A stretch of 44,683 nt of DNA from Pseudolabrys sp. (GCA_019635575.1 JAHBZF010000013.1:1-44683), one strand, 5' to 3'; shown: positions 6,543-14,862, counted from the stretch's first letter. Made by a program: numbers and translations. Notes: generated from the sequence alone by a model not told the origin.

Positions 6543-9089
6543 TTAGGCTGCCTCCGAACCGGCAGCGTGTTCCTTCAGCGCGGCGATCAGGCCGGCGCGA
6601 TCGAACTTCGCCACGTAATCATGCAGCCCGACCTCGCGGCCCCGCTCGATCGCCGCAACCGACACATGCGACGACAATGCGATCACCGGCACCGCGGCCG
6701 TCGCCGGCTCCTGCCGAACCGCTTCCGCCAATGCGAAACCATCCATCTGCGGCATGTCGATATCGGTGATGACGATGTCGACGGTCTTGCCGTCGCGCAA
6801 ATGCGCCAGCGCCTCGCTGCCGTCCGCCGCGGTGATCACGTCGTAACCGGCAGCCTGCAGCACCGGTGTCAGCATGTTGCGAAAGAACGGCGAGTCATCG
6901 ACCAGCAGCAGCGAGCGCCGCTTGTACTCACTCGCCGCAACGCTTTTGCCATGGAACCAGTCTTCGCAGGCCAGCGGCAGGAAATGCCCGACATCGATGA
7001 TCTCGGTCGCCTGTCCCTTGACCACCGCCGAACCGATCACGCCGGGCGTTTCGCTGGCGACTTCGATGTCGAGCCGCTCCTCGACGATATCGACGATCTC
7101 GTCCACCACCAGCGCCATCGACCGCGTACCGTCGGAGAACACCAGCAGCGGCTGCGCGCCCTCCGGCTTGATCGCTGCGTTGTCGCTCAGGGTCACCAGC
7201 GGCATCAGATGGCCGCGATACTGGACCATGCGCCGGCCGTTCGAGACTTCGATCGCATCGACATCGACTTCCTCGAGGCGCGTCACCAGCGATAACGGCA
7301 CCGCCTTCGGGTGCGCCGAGCCGGCGCGGAACACCAGCAGCGAGGTGATGTTGTCGGTCCGGCCGAGGTGTTCATCCTCGGCCACGTCAGCCATTCCCAT
7401 ATCGGCCGTCACTGTCGCGCCCATCATCCGGCCGATGCCGTTCGGATCGACGATCATGATCACCGCGCCGTCGCCAAGAATGGTGTTGCCGCAGAAGGCC
7501 GTGATGTGCCGCAACCGCGACGACATCGGCTTCACGACGATTTCTTCGGTGTGGAACACCTGATCGACGGCAATCCCGAAATTGCGGCCGTCGACTTGCG
7601 TGACGACGATGAATTCGCCCTTCCCGCCGCCGCGCATATCGGCGCTGTCGATGCGCAGCAGCCGGCTGAGATCGGCTAGCGGCAGCAGCTTGTTGCGCAG
7701 GCGCAGAACCGGCGTGTCCTTGATGTGCTCGATCCGGTTGTCGGAACCGTCGCGCACCTTCACCAGCTCCGCCACCGCGATCTGCGGAATCGCAAACCGG
7801 TGACCGCCGGACTCGACGATCAAAGCCGACACGATGGCGAGCGTGAGCGGAATCTTGATGATGAAGCTGACGCCCGCGCCCGGCACCGATTTGACGTCGA
7901 TCATGCCGCCAATCTGGTCGATATTGGCGCGCACCACGTCCATGCCGACACCACGGCCGGAAATCGCGGTGATCTGGTCGGCGGTCGAGAAACCGGGCGC
8001 GAAGATCAGCTTGTGCACCTGCGCATCCGACATTTTCGCCAGCGCGTCATCATTGACCAGGCCGAGCGACAGAGCCTTGGCCTTGATCCGTGCGGTGTTG
8101 AGGCCGCGGCCATCGTCGGCGACCTCGATGACGATCTGTCCGCCTTCCTGATAGGCCGACAACCGGATATGTCCCTTGGCCGGCTTGCCGGCGGCGATGC
8201 GTTCAGCGCGCGTTTCCAGCCCGTGGTCGGCGGAATTGCGCACCATGTGCGTCAGCGGATCCTTGACCAGATCGAGCACCTGCCGGTCGAGTTCGGTTTG
8301 CTCGCCGTGCAAATCCAGTTCGATCTCCTTGCCCAGTTCGTGCGCGAGGTCGCGCACGATGCGCGGCAGTTTCTGCCAGGCATTGCCGATCGGCTGCATG
8401 CGCGTCTTCATGACGCCTTCCTGCAGTTCGGCGGTGACGTTTGATAGCCGCTGCAACGGCGTCTTGAATGCGTTGTCGTCGTTCTGCCGCGCGATCTCGA
8501 GCAACTGGTTGCGGGTGAGAACCAGCTCGGACACCATTGTCATCAAATGTTCGAGCGTATCGACGGTCACGCGGATCGACTGGTTGGCGACGCGGCCGGC
8601 CGCAGCATCGTCGGCCGCTTCTTCGACCACGGCAGGGTGCGGCTCGCTGACGGCCGTTTCAGGTTCGATTGCAGTCGGAAGAGCGACGGCCGCCGTAACG
8701 ATCGACGGATCGGCGGCGCTCGCCGCCATCCGTTCCAGTTCTCCGATCAGGTCGCCGTCGCCACCGGGTGGCTCCTGCTGATCGTGCTCGAGCCCGGCGA
8801 GAATGAGCTTCAGCCGATCGATGGTCGCAAGGATCAGCGTCACGGCCGCTGCGGTCGCGGGCGCGCCGTCGCGAAACTTGCCCATCAGGGTTTCGGCGGC
8901 GTGCGACAGCGCTTCGAGCCGCGGCAACCCGAGAAAGCCGCAGGTGCCTTTGATGGTGTGAACGAGGCGGAAGATATTCGCGAGAATCTTGGCGTTGTTC
9001 GGCTCCTGCTCGAAGCGCACGAGTTCAACGTCAACGACATCGAGACTCTCGTGAGTCTCGGTCAGAAATTCCCGCAGCAAATCGTCCAT
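6543..9089 (-). CDS. cheA: Hybrid chemotaxis histidine kinase CheA with C-terminal receiver
   Basis: 848 residues. The order is: HPt domain with phospho-acceptor His44 in RLVHTIKGTCGFLG; a short acidic/Ala linker (about 125-175) where a P2 domain would be; dimerisation helix (SIRVTVDTLEHLMTMVSELV); HATPase domain with HMVRNSADHGLE, DDGRGLN and GRGVGMDVV motifs; a CheW-like regulatory domain; a second CheW-like segment (SLLVFRAG..., ELV-like core about 570-700); then a receiver domain with LLLVDDSPFFRN and Asp776 in VITDIDMPQMDG. Such CheA-receiver fusions occur in alphaproteobacteria and may act as phosphate sinks. First gene of cheAWYBR; a perfect CtrA box lies about 170 bases upstream. Confidence 0.95.
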   Translation of the reverse strand: MDDLLREFLTETHESLDVVDVELVRFEQEPNNAKILANIFRLVHTIKGTCGFLGLPRLEALSHAAETLMGKFRDGAPATAAAVTLILATIDRLKLILAGLEHDQQEPPGGDGDLIGELERMAASAADPSIVTAAVALPTAIEPETAVSEPHPAVVEEAADDAAAGRVANQSIRVTVDTLEHLMTMVSELVLTRNQLLEIARQNDDNAFKTPLQRLSNVTAELQEGVMKTRMQPIGNAWQKLPRIVRDLAHELGKEIELDLHGEQTELDRQVLDLVKDPLTHMVRNSADHGLETRAERIAAGKPAKGHIRLSAYQEGGQIVIEVADDGRGLNTARIKAKALSLGLVNDDALAKMSDAQVHKLIFAPGFSTADQITAISGRGVGMDVVRANIDQIGGMIDVKSVPGAGVSFIIKIPLTLAIVSALIVESGGHRFAIPQIAVAELVKVRDGSDNRIEHIKDTPVLRLRNKLLPLADLSRLLRIDSADMRGGGKGEFIVVTQVDGRNFGIAVDQVFHTEEIVVKPMSSRLRHITAFCGNTILGDGAVIMIVDPNGIGRMMGATVTADMGMADVAEDEHLGRTDNITSLLVFRAGSAHPKAVPLSLVTRLEEVDVDAIEVSNGRRMVQYRGHLMPLVTLSDNAAIKPEGAQPLLVFSDGTRSMALVVDEIVDIVEERLDIEVASETPGVIGSAVVKGQATEIIDVGHFLPLACEDWFHGKSVAASEYKRRSLLLVDDSPFFRNMLTPVLQAAGYDVITAADGSEALAHLRDGKTVDIVITDIDMPQMDGFALAEAVRQEPATAAVPVIALSSHVSVAAIERGREVGLHDYVAKFDRAGLIAALKEHAAGSEAA

Positions 9090-9100
9090 GGAATTGCCTA

Positions 9101-9151
9101 GAGCGTTTTCGAGCGCCTTGGACTCGCGTGAAGAAAACGCGACAAATCAAA
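9101..9151 (+). repeat. Dispersed intergenic repeat, copy A
   Basis: This block starts GAGCGTTTTCGAGCG, continues GCGTGAAGAAAACGCG and ends ACAAATCAAA. The GCGTTTTC and GAAAACGC ends can pair. A second, longer copy occurs in the opposite orientation at 12117-12174. From memory, elements of this type are abundant in Bradyrhizobium-like genomes. Copy A lacks a few internal bases present in copy B (the GGATACCGG part). It lies in the leader of cheA. Confidence 0.75.
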
Positions 9152-9259
9152 TACCTGTTGCAAGGCGCAGGCCGCCCGGCCGCCTCCTGCCGGAAGCGGT
9201 CCCAGTGTGTCGGGGAAGGGTTTACTTTTGGTTGCGGCAGGGACGCCGACGGCGCCAGG

Positions 9260-9274
9260 TTAACCGGCCGTTAA
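9260..9274. promoter_or_regulatory. Perfect CtrA-binding box upstream of cheA
   Basis: TTAACCGGCCGTTAA matches the CtrA consensus TTAA-N7-TTAA exactly. It continues as TTAAC on both strands, so it is nearly palindromic. It overlaps the TAA stop codon of chpT and lies 171 bases upstream of the cheA start (minus strand). CtrA is known to control motility genes in alphaproteobacteria, so direct control of the che operon is a reasonable inference. Confidence 0.7.
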
Positions 9275-9955
9275 CGGCACGCTTGGCGCGGTATCCGAGG
9301 CCGGCGCACCGGTCGACACGGCGGCGACGCGGACCGCCTCGCCGTCCAGCGCCATCGACAACGCGAGCGCGCAATCCTTCGCCAGCAGCCCGGCATAGAA
9401 CGGCTGGATCTTGTGGGCATCGACCGGCTGCTCGGGGTTCAGCTCGGCGGTCAGCAGCGGCGGGATCGCCGCCGGCACCTTGGCATTGGTGCCTGTGCAG
9501 GTGACGGAGAACCCGTCGCCTTCCCCGGCGACAACCATTTTTCCGCCGCGGGGGATGGACTGGGCTGCGATCAGCATCATGTTCAGCAGCAGCTTGACCC
9601 GGTTCTTGGGCAACAGCGCGCGCGGCACCGCCCATTCGATCCTGGTCTTCTCGTCCTCGAGGAAGCCGCGGGTAATCGTCTCCGCATCGCCGGTGTCGAT
9701 CTGCGCGCCGGCCGAACCGGCGGCGCCGAAGGCGATCCGGCAGAACTGCAGCTTGGCCGAGGCGGTCCGCGCGCTCTTCTTGATCAGGTCGAGCGCGAAC
9801 TGCTTGGTTTCCTCGTCCTTTTCCTCTTCCAGCACCTCAAGCCCATTGACGATGGCGCCGACCGGACTGATGAGATCGTGGCAGACCCGCGAACACAGCA
9901 GCGCCGCGAGGTCGAGGGCGGGCATCGTGGGCTTATCCGACACGGGCGAGGACAT
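9260..9955 (-). CDS. chpT: Histidine phosphotransferase ChpT
   Basis: 231 residues. The N-terminal dimerisation helix carries CSRVCHDLISPVGAIVNGLE, with His26 as the phosphorylated residue; the C-terminal part is a degenerate HATPase-like fold (LLNMMLIAAQSIPRGG). This is the ChpT pattern: ChpT receives phosphate from CckA and passes it to CtrA and CpdR. The start at 9955 follows GGAG at about 9 bases. A longer in-frame ORF continues antisense through cysQ and is an artefact. ChpT lies directly upstream of cheA and only 9 kb from ctrA, so the phosphorelay end-point and a chemotaxis target lie close together. Confidence 0.9.
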   Translation of the reverse strand: MSSPVSDKPTMPALDLAALLCSRVCHDLISPVGAIVNGLEVLEEEKDEETKQFALDLIKKSARTASAKLQFCRIAFGAAGSAGAQIDTGDAETITRGFLEDEKTRIEWAVPRALLPKNRVKLLLNMMLIAAQSIPRGGKMVVAGEGDGFSVTCTGTNAKVPAAIPPLLTAELNPEQPVDAHKIQPFYAGLLAKDCALALSMALDGEAVRVAAVSTGAPASDTAPSVPLTAG

Positions 9956-10081
9956 GGACACAATCTCCGGACAAAAGGGCCGCATGCCGGCCGAATCATC
10001 GATCCGGCCATCATCGCCGCCTGATACACCGCAGCCGGACAGCCGCCAATGCCGCCGGCCGTCCGCAAATCCAGGCCGCCC

Positions 10082-10882
10082 ATGACCCCTGCCGAAGCGA
10101 CCCTGCTGCTGAACGACCTGACCGCCATCGCCAGCCGCGCCGCCGACGCGATCCGCGCCCGGCCGGCCGCGACCGTCGCGCATACGCTCAAGGCCGATCA
10201 GTCTCCGGTCAGCGTCGCCGACGAGGCGGCCGAAGCGGTGATCCTCGACGGGCTCGCGCGTCTCGTGCCCGACATCCCGGTGATCTCGGAGGAGGCCTAT
10301 CAGCGCGCCGCGCCCGCAAGCCTGCCACCGACCTTCCTGCTGGTCGATCCGCTCGACGGCACCCGCGAATTCCTCGCCGGCCGCGACGAATTCGCCGTGA
10401 ATATCGGCCTGATCCATGACGGCACCCCGATCGCCGGCGTGATCGCCGCCCCCGCGCGCCGCCTGATCTGGCGCGGCGCGGCGCAGCGGGCCGAACGCGC
10501 CACAGACCATGGCGACGGCCGCATCGGCGACGTGACCGCGATCCACGCCCGGCCCTGGCCGGCGCAGGGCGCGATCGCCACCGTCAGCCGCTCGCATCTT
10601 GATCCCGAGACGACAGCCTATCTCGCCAAGCTGCCGGTCACGCGCGCGGCGTCCGGCTCGGCGCTGAAATTCTGCGTCATCGCGCAAGGCGACGCCGATC
10701 TCTATCCGCGCTTCGGACCAACCTGCGAATGGGACATCGCCGCGGGTCACGCGATCCTCGTCGCGGCCGGCGGCGCGATGACCGACGCGAGCGGTCGGCC
10801 GTTGCGCTACGGGGATCTTGCGGCACGGCTGCGCGTGCCGGGATTTCTGGCCTGGGGCGATCCGGCCCGCGCGGCGGTATGA
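10082..10882 (+). CDS. cysQ: 3'(2'),5'-bisphosphate nucleotidase CysQ (inositol monophosphatase family)
   Basis: 266 residues from the ATG at 10082 (an in-frame ATG at 10049 is possible). Family motifs: SVADEAAE (Asp47), ISEE (Glu70, Glu71), the metal-binding LVDPLDGTREF (Asp89, Asp92) and late CEWDIAAGHAIL. The DPLDGTREF form is typical of CysQ, which hydrolyses 3'-phosphoadenosine 5'-phosphate (PAP/PAPS recycling) with magnesium. It is divergent from chpT with about 125 bases between them. No sulfate-assimilation gene is adjacent, so the substrate assignment rests on sequence only. Confidence 0.9.
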   Translation: MTPAEATLLLNDLTAIASRAADAIRARPAATVAHTLKADQSPVSVADEAAEAVILDGLARLVPDIPVISEEAYQRAAPASLPPTFLLVDPLDGTREFLAGRDEFAVNIGLIHDGTPIAGVIAAPARRLIWRGAAQRAERATDHGDGRIGDVTAIHARPWPAQGAIATVSRSHLDPETTAYLAKLPVTRAASGSALKFCVIAQGDADLYPRFGPTCEWDIAAGHAILVAAGGAMTDASGRPLRYGDLAARLRVPGFLAWGDPARAAV

Positions 10883-10889
10883 CAGACGC

Positions 10890-11387
10890 TCAGTACGCGA
10901 GCTGATGCCGCACGCCGGGCCACTGCTGGTCCGCGTCGGCGACGAACCGCGCCGGATCGCGCAGAAACGCGTCACGCGCCGCGGCGCTGTAAAACAAATA
11001 GAGATGCTGATCCCGCACCAGCCAGATCAGCGGATGGCCAGGGACCGAGGTGCCCCGCGCCAGCGCCACCGGATCGTAGCCGCCGTAGCGCGGCATATAG
11101 ACCATCGGGTCTGCGGCAAACGCCGCCCGGTTGCCGGAATTGCGGAAGCGCCAGACGACGCCGTCAAAGCTGCGCTCCAGCGTCGGCAAACCCATCACCG
11201 GCATCTTGTCGGTGAAGTAGGCCACCGGGTCATAGCCGCTGATGGCGAGACCGGACCGCTCGTCAACGACGATGCGGTCATTGGCCGACCCGCCCGCGGG
11301 ACATAGGGCCATGGTCAGGAGAGTGGCGGCAAAAGCCCACACGCGCTTCCGTTGCCGCCGTCCTGCCATCATAGTCATCCACGACAT
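10890..11387 (-). CDS. Exported YHS-domain protein
   Basis: About 165 residues. After MSWMTMMAGRRQRKR comes a hydrophobic signal segment (VWAFAATLLTMALCPAGGSA) and then a YHS domain: ISGYDPVAYFTD, RFRNSGNRAAFAADP, YMPRYGGYDPVALARG. The YHS fold is often linked to metal binding and redox proteins. The ATG at 11387 has no clear Shine-Dalgarno; the ATGs at 11378-11369 are alternatives. The long upstream extension to 11645 runs antisense to eipA and is rejected. Convergent with cysQ, divergent from eipA. Confidence 0.8.
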   Translation of the reverse strand: MSWMTMMAGRRQRKRVWAFAATLLTMALCPAGGSANDRIVVDERSGLAISGYDPVAYFTDKMPVMGLPTLERSFDGVVWRFRNSGNRAAFAADPMVYMPRYGGYDPVALARGTSVPGHPLIWLVRDQHLYLFYSAAARDAFLRDPARFVADADQQWPGVRHQLAY

Positions 11388-11421
11388 GTCTCGATTCGAT
11401 GCCGGACCGTAATGCCGGCGG

Positions 11422-11437
11422 TTAAGCAACCGGTTAA
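11422..11437. promoter_or_regulatory. Imperfect CtrA-like site upstream of eipA
   Basis: GTTAAGCAACCGGTTAA contains two TTAA half-sites, but they are 8 bases apart instead of the consensus 7. The site is 68-83 bases upstream of the eipA start, in the divergent spacer. In Brucella abortus eipA is a CtrA-controlled gene, which makes the site worth noting, but the spacing is off by one. Confidence 0.35.
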
Positions 11438-11504
11438 ACGAGACGCTGCGACACGGCACCTTGTGACACCGCAACTCGTTACACCGCATTTTGGGGGACA
11501 TTGC

Positions 11505-12089
11505 ATGCGCGGCTTTCTTCGACTGGCAATCCTGACCGTTTTGTCCGTCGCGCTCACCACCGGCATCGCCGCTGCCCAGAACGGCCCGCCCCGCCAGAAC
11601 CGCGGCGACACATTCTCCCCCGGCGAAGTGATCCGCGCCGGCCACCGTTTCTTCGGCGGCGTCAGCCAGGGTCTCGCCGAACTGGTCGAAAAGGCCGCGT
11701 CACGCTGGGGCCAGCCGAACGGCTATATCCTCGGCCAGGAAGGCAGCGGCGCCTTCATCGTCGGCCTGCGCTACGGCGACGGCACGCTCTACACCAAGAA
11801 CGCCGGCGATCGCCGGGTGTTCTGGGAAGGCCCGTCGATCGGCTTCGATGCCGGCGGCGACGGCGCGCGGACCATGATGCTGGTCTATAACCTGCCCGCC
11901 ACCGACGCGATGTTTCAGCGTTTCGGCGGCATCGACGGCTCTGCCTATTTCGTCGGCGGCCTCGGCATGACCGCGCTGACGGCCAACAATATCGTGGTGG
12001 TGCCGATCCGCACCGGCGTCGGCCTGCGGCTCGGGGCCAATCTCGGCTATCTCAAATTCACCCCGGACAAGACCTGGAACCCGTTCTGA
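11505..12089 (+). CDS. eipA: Envelope integrity protein EipA-like, DUF1134
   Basis: 194 residues. A signal peptide (MRGFLRLAILTVLSVALTTG, cleaved near AAA-QNG) precedes the DUF1134 domain: GHRFFGGVSQGLAELVEKAA, GYILGQEGSGAFIVGLRYG, LGMTALTANNIVVVPIRTG, LGANLGYLKFTP. Start chosen at 11505, where GGGGGA precedes the ATG by 6 bases. In Brucella, EipA is a small periplasmic beta-barrel-like protein needed for envelope stress resistance. A hairpin and T-run at 12102-12121 follow the stop. Confidence 0.85.
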   Translation: MRGFLRLAILTVLSVALTTGIAAAQNGPPRQNRGDTFSPGEVIRAGHRFFGGVSQGLAELVEKAASRWGQPNGYILGQEGSGAFIVGLRYGDGTLYTKNAGDRRVFWEGPSIGFDAGGDGARTMMLVYNLPATDAMFQRFGGIDGSAYFVGGLGMTALTANNIVVVPIRTGVGLRLGANLGYLKFTPDKTWNPF

Positions 12090-12101
12090 CACCGGCCGAA
12101 T

Positions 12102-12121
12102 CCGCCACCGGCGGCGTTTTT
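12102..12121 (+). terminator. Intrinsic terminator after eipA
   Basis: CCGCC (12102-12106), ACC loop, GGCGG (12110-12114), then CG and a run of five T (12117-12121). It lies 12 bases after the eipA stop. The stem is short but GC-only. Confidence 0.6.
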
Positions 12122-12174
12122 GATTTGTCGCGTTTCTTCACACGAGCCGGTATCCGCGTCGCTTGAAAACGCTC
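12117..12174 (-). repeat. Dispersed intergenic repeat, copy B
   Basis: On the minus strand this begins GAGCGTTTTCAAGCGACGCG, continues GATACCGGCTCGTGTGAAG and ends AAACGCGACAAATCAAAAA. It matches copy A (9101-9151) over most of its length, with extra internal bases. It lies between the eipA terminator and the coiled-coil gene. Confidence 0.75.
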
Positions 12175-12298
12175 CAATCGCTCGTATTGTCGCAAAAGGA
12201 TTTAGGTTAACGACCGCTATCGCTGGAGTTGCGATGGCGGTTCGTGCATTGTTTTAGCCTCACTCACCCCTTGCCTGTGTGAAACGGAGGCGTCGCCT

Positions 12299-13588
12299 AT
12301 GGTTGAACCGATCATGTATTTCGGGATCGGCTTCCTCGTGGCCGCCCTGATCGGATTGATCGTCGTGCCGCTGGTGCATGGACGCGCGGTGCGCCTCACC
12401 ATGCAGCGGCTTGAAGCGGCAACGCCGTTGTCGATGGCCGAGATTCAGGCCGACAAGGACCAGTTACGCGCCGAATTCGCGATGTCGACGCGACGCCTGG
12501 AAATGAGCGTCGAGCAGCTCAAGAACAAATCGACCAGCCAGCTTGCCGAACTCGGCAAGAAGGCCGACGCCATCAACCGCCTCAAGGCGGAGATCGGCGA
12601 AAAGTCAGCGACCATCTTCGCGCTCGAAGCGCGCGACAAGGCGCTGCGCGATCAGTTGCGCGCGACCGAAGAGGAATTCGCGGTGAAGACCGCCGGCGTG
12701 CTCGATGCCGAGCGCGGCTTGAAGGACAAGGAAAGCGAACTCGCGCGCGTGGTGGGCCAGCTCGACGAACGCTCGTCGCTCGCCGATGCGCAGAAGATCG
12801 AGATCGTCGCGCTGCGCACCCAGGTCGAAGCGATGAAGGAGCGTCTGGCCGACGCCGGCAGCGAGCTCAAGGCCACTGAAAACCGCATGGAAGCGGAGCG
12901 GCTCGAACTCAAGGCGGCGACCGACGAACTCGGCGCAGAGCGCGACCGCGCTTCCAATCTCGGCAACCGCGCCGACGAACTGGAACGCCAGCTTGTCGCC
13001 CAGAGCACCGAGGCGGAAATCCTCGGCCGCCGCGCGCAAGATCTCGAAACCAAGCTGCAGGAGCAGGGCCGCCTGCTCGCCGCCGGCGATGCCGAGCTCA
13101 AGCATCTGCGCTCCGAGGTCGACACCGCGCGCAAGACCGAGATCGACCTGCGCAGCGCCATCGCTGAAATCGACGGCCGTTCCTCGTCGCAGACCGACGT
13201 GCTCAAGACCGAGAAGGCGCAGCTTGCGTCGCAACTCGAACGCGTCACCGACGAACGCGACCGCCTGCAAAACGACATGCTGCAGATGAAGCGCGACACC
13301 GAACAGGCCTGGGCGTCCGAGCGCGTCGAGAACTCGCTATTGCGTGAGCGCATCAACGACGTCGCCGCCGAAGTGTCCCGCCTCGCCTCCGCGCTCGAAG
13401 GGCCGAACTCGCCGATCGATGCGATCCTGGCGGCGGAAACCGCGCGCAGCGAAACCCCTGCCGTCGCGGCCGCGACCCCGGTGTTCGCCGAGGCGCCGGC
13501 GGGCTCGGGCAACCTCGCCGACCGCATCCGCGCGTTGCAGAACGCCGCCTCGCGCCTGCCGTCGAACGAGCCGACGACCCGCAACTGA
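12299..13588 (+). CDS. Membrane-anchored long coiled-coil protein
   Basis: 429 residues. One N-terminal transmembrane segment (IMYFGIGFLVAALIGLIVVPL, about residues 5-25) is followed by a heptad-rich Glu/Lys/Leu/Ala coiled coil from about 45 to 370, then a Pro/Ala-rich tail (PAVAAATPVFAEAPAGSG) and a short helix (NLADRIRALQNAASRL). GGAGG lies 8 bases before the ATG. No enzymatic motif. It resembles large uncharacterised coiled-coil proteins of Rhizobiales; a scaffold or envelope-spacer role is a guess. Confidence 0.85.
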   Translation: MVEPIMYFGIGFLVAALIGLIVVPLVHGRAVRLTMQRLEAATPLSMAEIQADKDQLRAEFAMSTRRLEMSVEQLKNKSTSQLAELGKKADAINRLKAEIGEKSATIFALEARDKALRDQLRATEEEFAVKTAGVLDAERGLKDKESELARVVGQLDERSSLADAQKIEIVALRTQVEAMKERLADAGSELKATENRMEAERLELKAATDELGAERDRASNLGNRADELERQLVAQSTEAEILGRRAQDLETKLQEQGRLLAAGDAELKHLRSEVDTARKTEIDLRSAIAEIDGRSSSQTDVLKTEKAQLASQLERVTDERDRLQNDMLQMKRDTEQAWASERVENSLLRERINDVAAEVSRLASALEGPNSPIDAILAAETARSETPAVAAATPVFAEAPAGSGNLADRIRALQNAASRLPSNEPTTRN

Positions 13589-13614
13589 TTGATGACAAAA
13601 TCGATTCTGGCTGC

Positions 13615-13644
13615 TTGACACCGCAGGCGCGGCATCCCTATATC
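13615..13644 (+). promoter_or_regulatory. Promoter of tRNA-Val
   Basis: TTGACA (13615-13620) and CTATAT (13638-13643) are 17 bases apart. The tRNA begins 20 bases downstream. A near-consensus housekeeping promoter. Confidence 0.75.
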
Positions 13645-13663
13645 GCGCGGCCGCACGTCGAGC

Positions 13664-13738
13664 GGGCGTTTAGCTCAGCGGGAGAGCGTTCCCTTCACAC
13701 GGGAGAGGTCGTAGGTTCAATCCCTACAACGCCCACCA
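13664..13738 (+). tRNA. tRNA-Val (anticodon CAC)
   Basis: 75 nt including an encoded CCA. The acceptor GGGCGTT pairs with AACGCCC (13728-13734). The D-arm is GCTC...GAGC, the anticodon stem TTCCC/GGGAG encloses loop TTCACAC (anticodon CAC), and the T-arm is GTAGG-TTCAATC-CCTAC. A hairpin terminator follows at 13767-13787. Confidence 0.97.
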
Positions 13739-13766
13739 TTCCTTCGACAGCTTGATCCGCATCATG

Positions 13767-13787
13767 GCCCGCATATCGCGGGCTTTT
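13767..13787 (+). terminator. Terminator after tRNA-Val
   Basis: GCCCGC (13767-13772), ATATC loop, GCGGGC (13778-13783), then TTTT and a second T-run a few bases later. A good intrinsic terminator 29 bases after the tRNA. Confidence 0.75.
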
Positions 13788-13987
13788 CCGTTTTGGAAAT
13801 CCTTGTTGGAACAACTCTTGTCCAGCAAGCAAAAGCAGAAACCGGAATGGACAGCCCGCAGGATTACTCCGCGCGGCAAAAATCGCACGACGCACTCTTA
13901 CCGACTCGCATGCTGAGGAAAGCTTCGTCAAATCAGCCTTGCTACGTCGCTCGGAGGCTTTGCTGATTGTGACCACGCTGCGGCCAG

Positions 13988-14491
13988 CTATGGCGAAATA
14001 TCAATATTAGCGCCCACGATCCGTCGCGCCCGTCCATTTTGATCCCGAGTTACCGAACCATGAGCTTGTATCCAATGAATCACACCACTGGTCTTGCGAA
14101 CCCGGAATCCAAACTGAAACTCCCCTCCCGTTCGCTTGCCGTTCGAAAGAGCTTGCTGAACGCCGGGAAGATCATCTTGGTGGATTTGCAAAAGGCAGCG
14201 TGTTTCGGAAACGCCTTCGAGGCATTCCTCGTCAGTCAATTCGAACAATGCCGCGGTCGTTCTATCGACATGACAAAGTTTTGCCGCCAAATCCCACTCC
14301 CACAACCCGACATTGATGTCGGGCGAGTCAACCGACTGGAGTACTCTCCGAGTGCCGAGTTGCTGCTGCGCTTCCAATTGCGCGATATTGAGCAAGTAAC
14401 TCAGCATTCCATAGCCAGAGCGCTTGGTGATCTCCGATAGGCTGCCGCAAATCTGTTCGACATACTCCAAGGTTGGTTGAAGCCGACCCAT
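13988..14491 (-). CDS. PAS-domain protein without output domain
   Basis: 167 residues from the ATG at 14491, chosen because GGGGAG precedes it by about 8 bases (an ATG at 14509 is also in frame). The first ~50 residues are helical (LEYVEQICGSLSEITKRSGY, MLSYLLNIAQLEAQQQL). The rest is a PAS_3-like fold: INVGLWEWDLAAKLCHVDRT, DDLPGVQQALSNGKRTGGEF, FRVRKTSGVIHWIQAHGS and a RIVGANIDIS end. No kinase, cyclase or DNA-binding domain is attached, so it may sense a ligand and act on a partner protein. Divergent from the 65-residue ORF at 14665. Confidence 0.8.
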   Translation of the reverse strand: MGRLQPTLEYVEQICGSLSEITKRSGYGMLSYLLNIAQLEAQQQLGTRRVLQSVDSPDINVGLWEWDLAAKLCHVDRTTAALFELTDEECLEGVSETRCLLQIHQDDLPGVQQALSNGKRTGGEFQFGFRVRKTSGVIHWIQAHGSVTRDQNGRARRIVGANIDISP

Positions 14492-14664
14492 AGCCCCGTC
14501 TCCCCGCATCTTCCTCGAATCGACCCTAGTTTTCCAACATGCGGAATTTAATTCAAATAGTAGTCAGTGGGTATTTTTCCCCTAAAGGTTGTATCGGATC
14601 AAAAATTTTGCTACACGCCCGCTCCATAATAATTCAGCGGCGCAATAATGCATTTTGAGCAGCG

Positions 14665-14862
14665 ATGCAGGACACTGACAATCAGCCGTCTGCGGGCGAA
14701 GGGTTACGGTTGCAAACCGCCTTTGCAAAAATTTCCAACGCCCAACAACGACGTATAGTTATTGAACTGGCCGAGCAATTTGCCGGGTCGACCGAGCAGT
14801 TCGTCGAAGCAAGCGAGTTGCAAAAACAGCTTGCCGATAAGCCAATAGAGTTAGGACGCTGA
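14665..14862 (+). CDS. Small hypothetical protein, 65 residues
   Basis: Mostly helical by eye, with the central stretch LQTAFAKISNAQQRRIVIEL followed by AEQFAGS. Similar short proteins with a QRR-x-I/V-EL-x-E core occur in Bradyrhizobium-like genomes, as far as I remember, without known function. It is divergent from the PAS gene with a 173-base AT-rich spacer, so a functional pairing is possible. No clear ribosome-binding site was seen. Confidence 0.5.
   Translation: MQDTDNQPSAGEGLRLQTAFAKISNAQQRRIVIELAEQFAGSTEQFVEASELQKQLADKPIELGR

Noticed and set aside
9956-10975. N-terminal extension of the chpT reading frame antisense to cysQ
   Set aside because: No similarity to ChpT, no start signal; the ATG at 9955 has a Shine-Dalgarno and gives the normal length.
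12205-12213. GGTTAACG before the coiled-coil gene as CtrA site
   Set aside because: Only one half-site; no second TTAA at the required spacing.
13695-13976. Minus-strand ORF ending in VVGIEPTTSPV across tRNA-Val
   Set aside because: This peptide ending is a well-known artefact of translating the antisense of a tRNA gene; no start signal or protein feature supports it.
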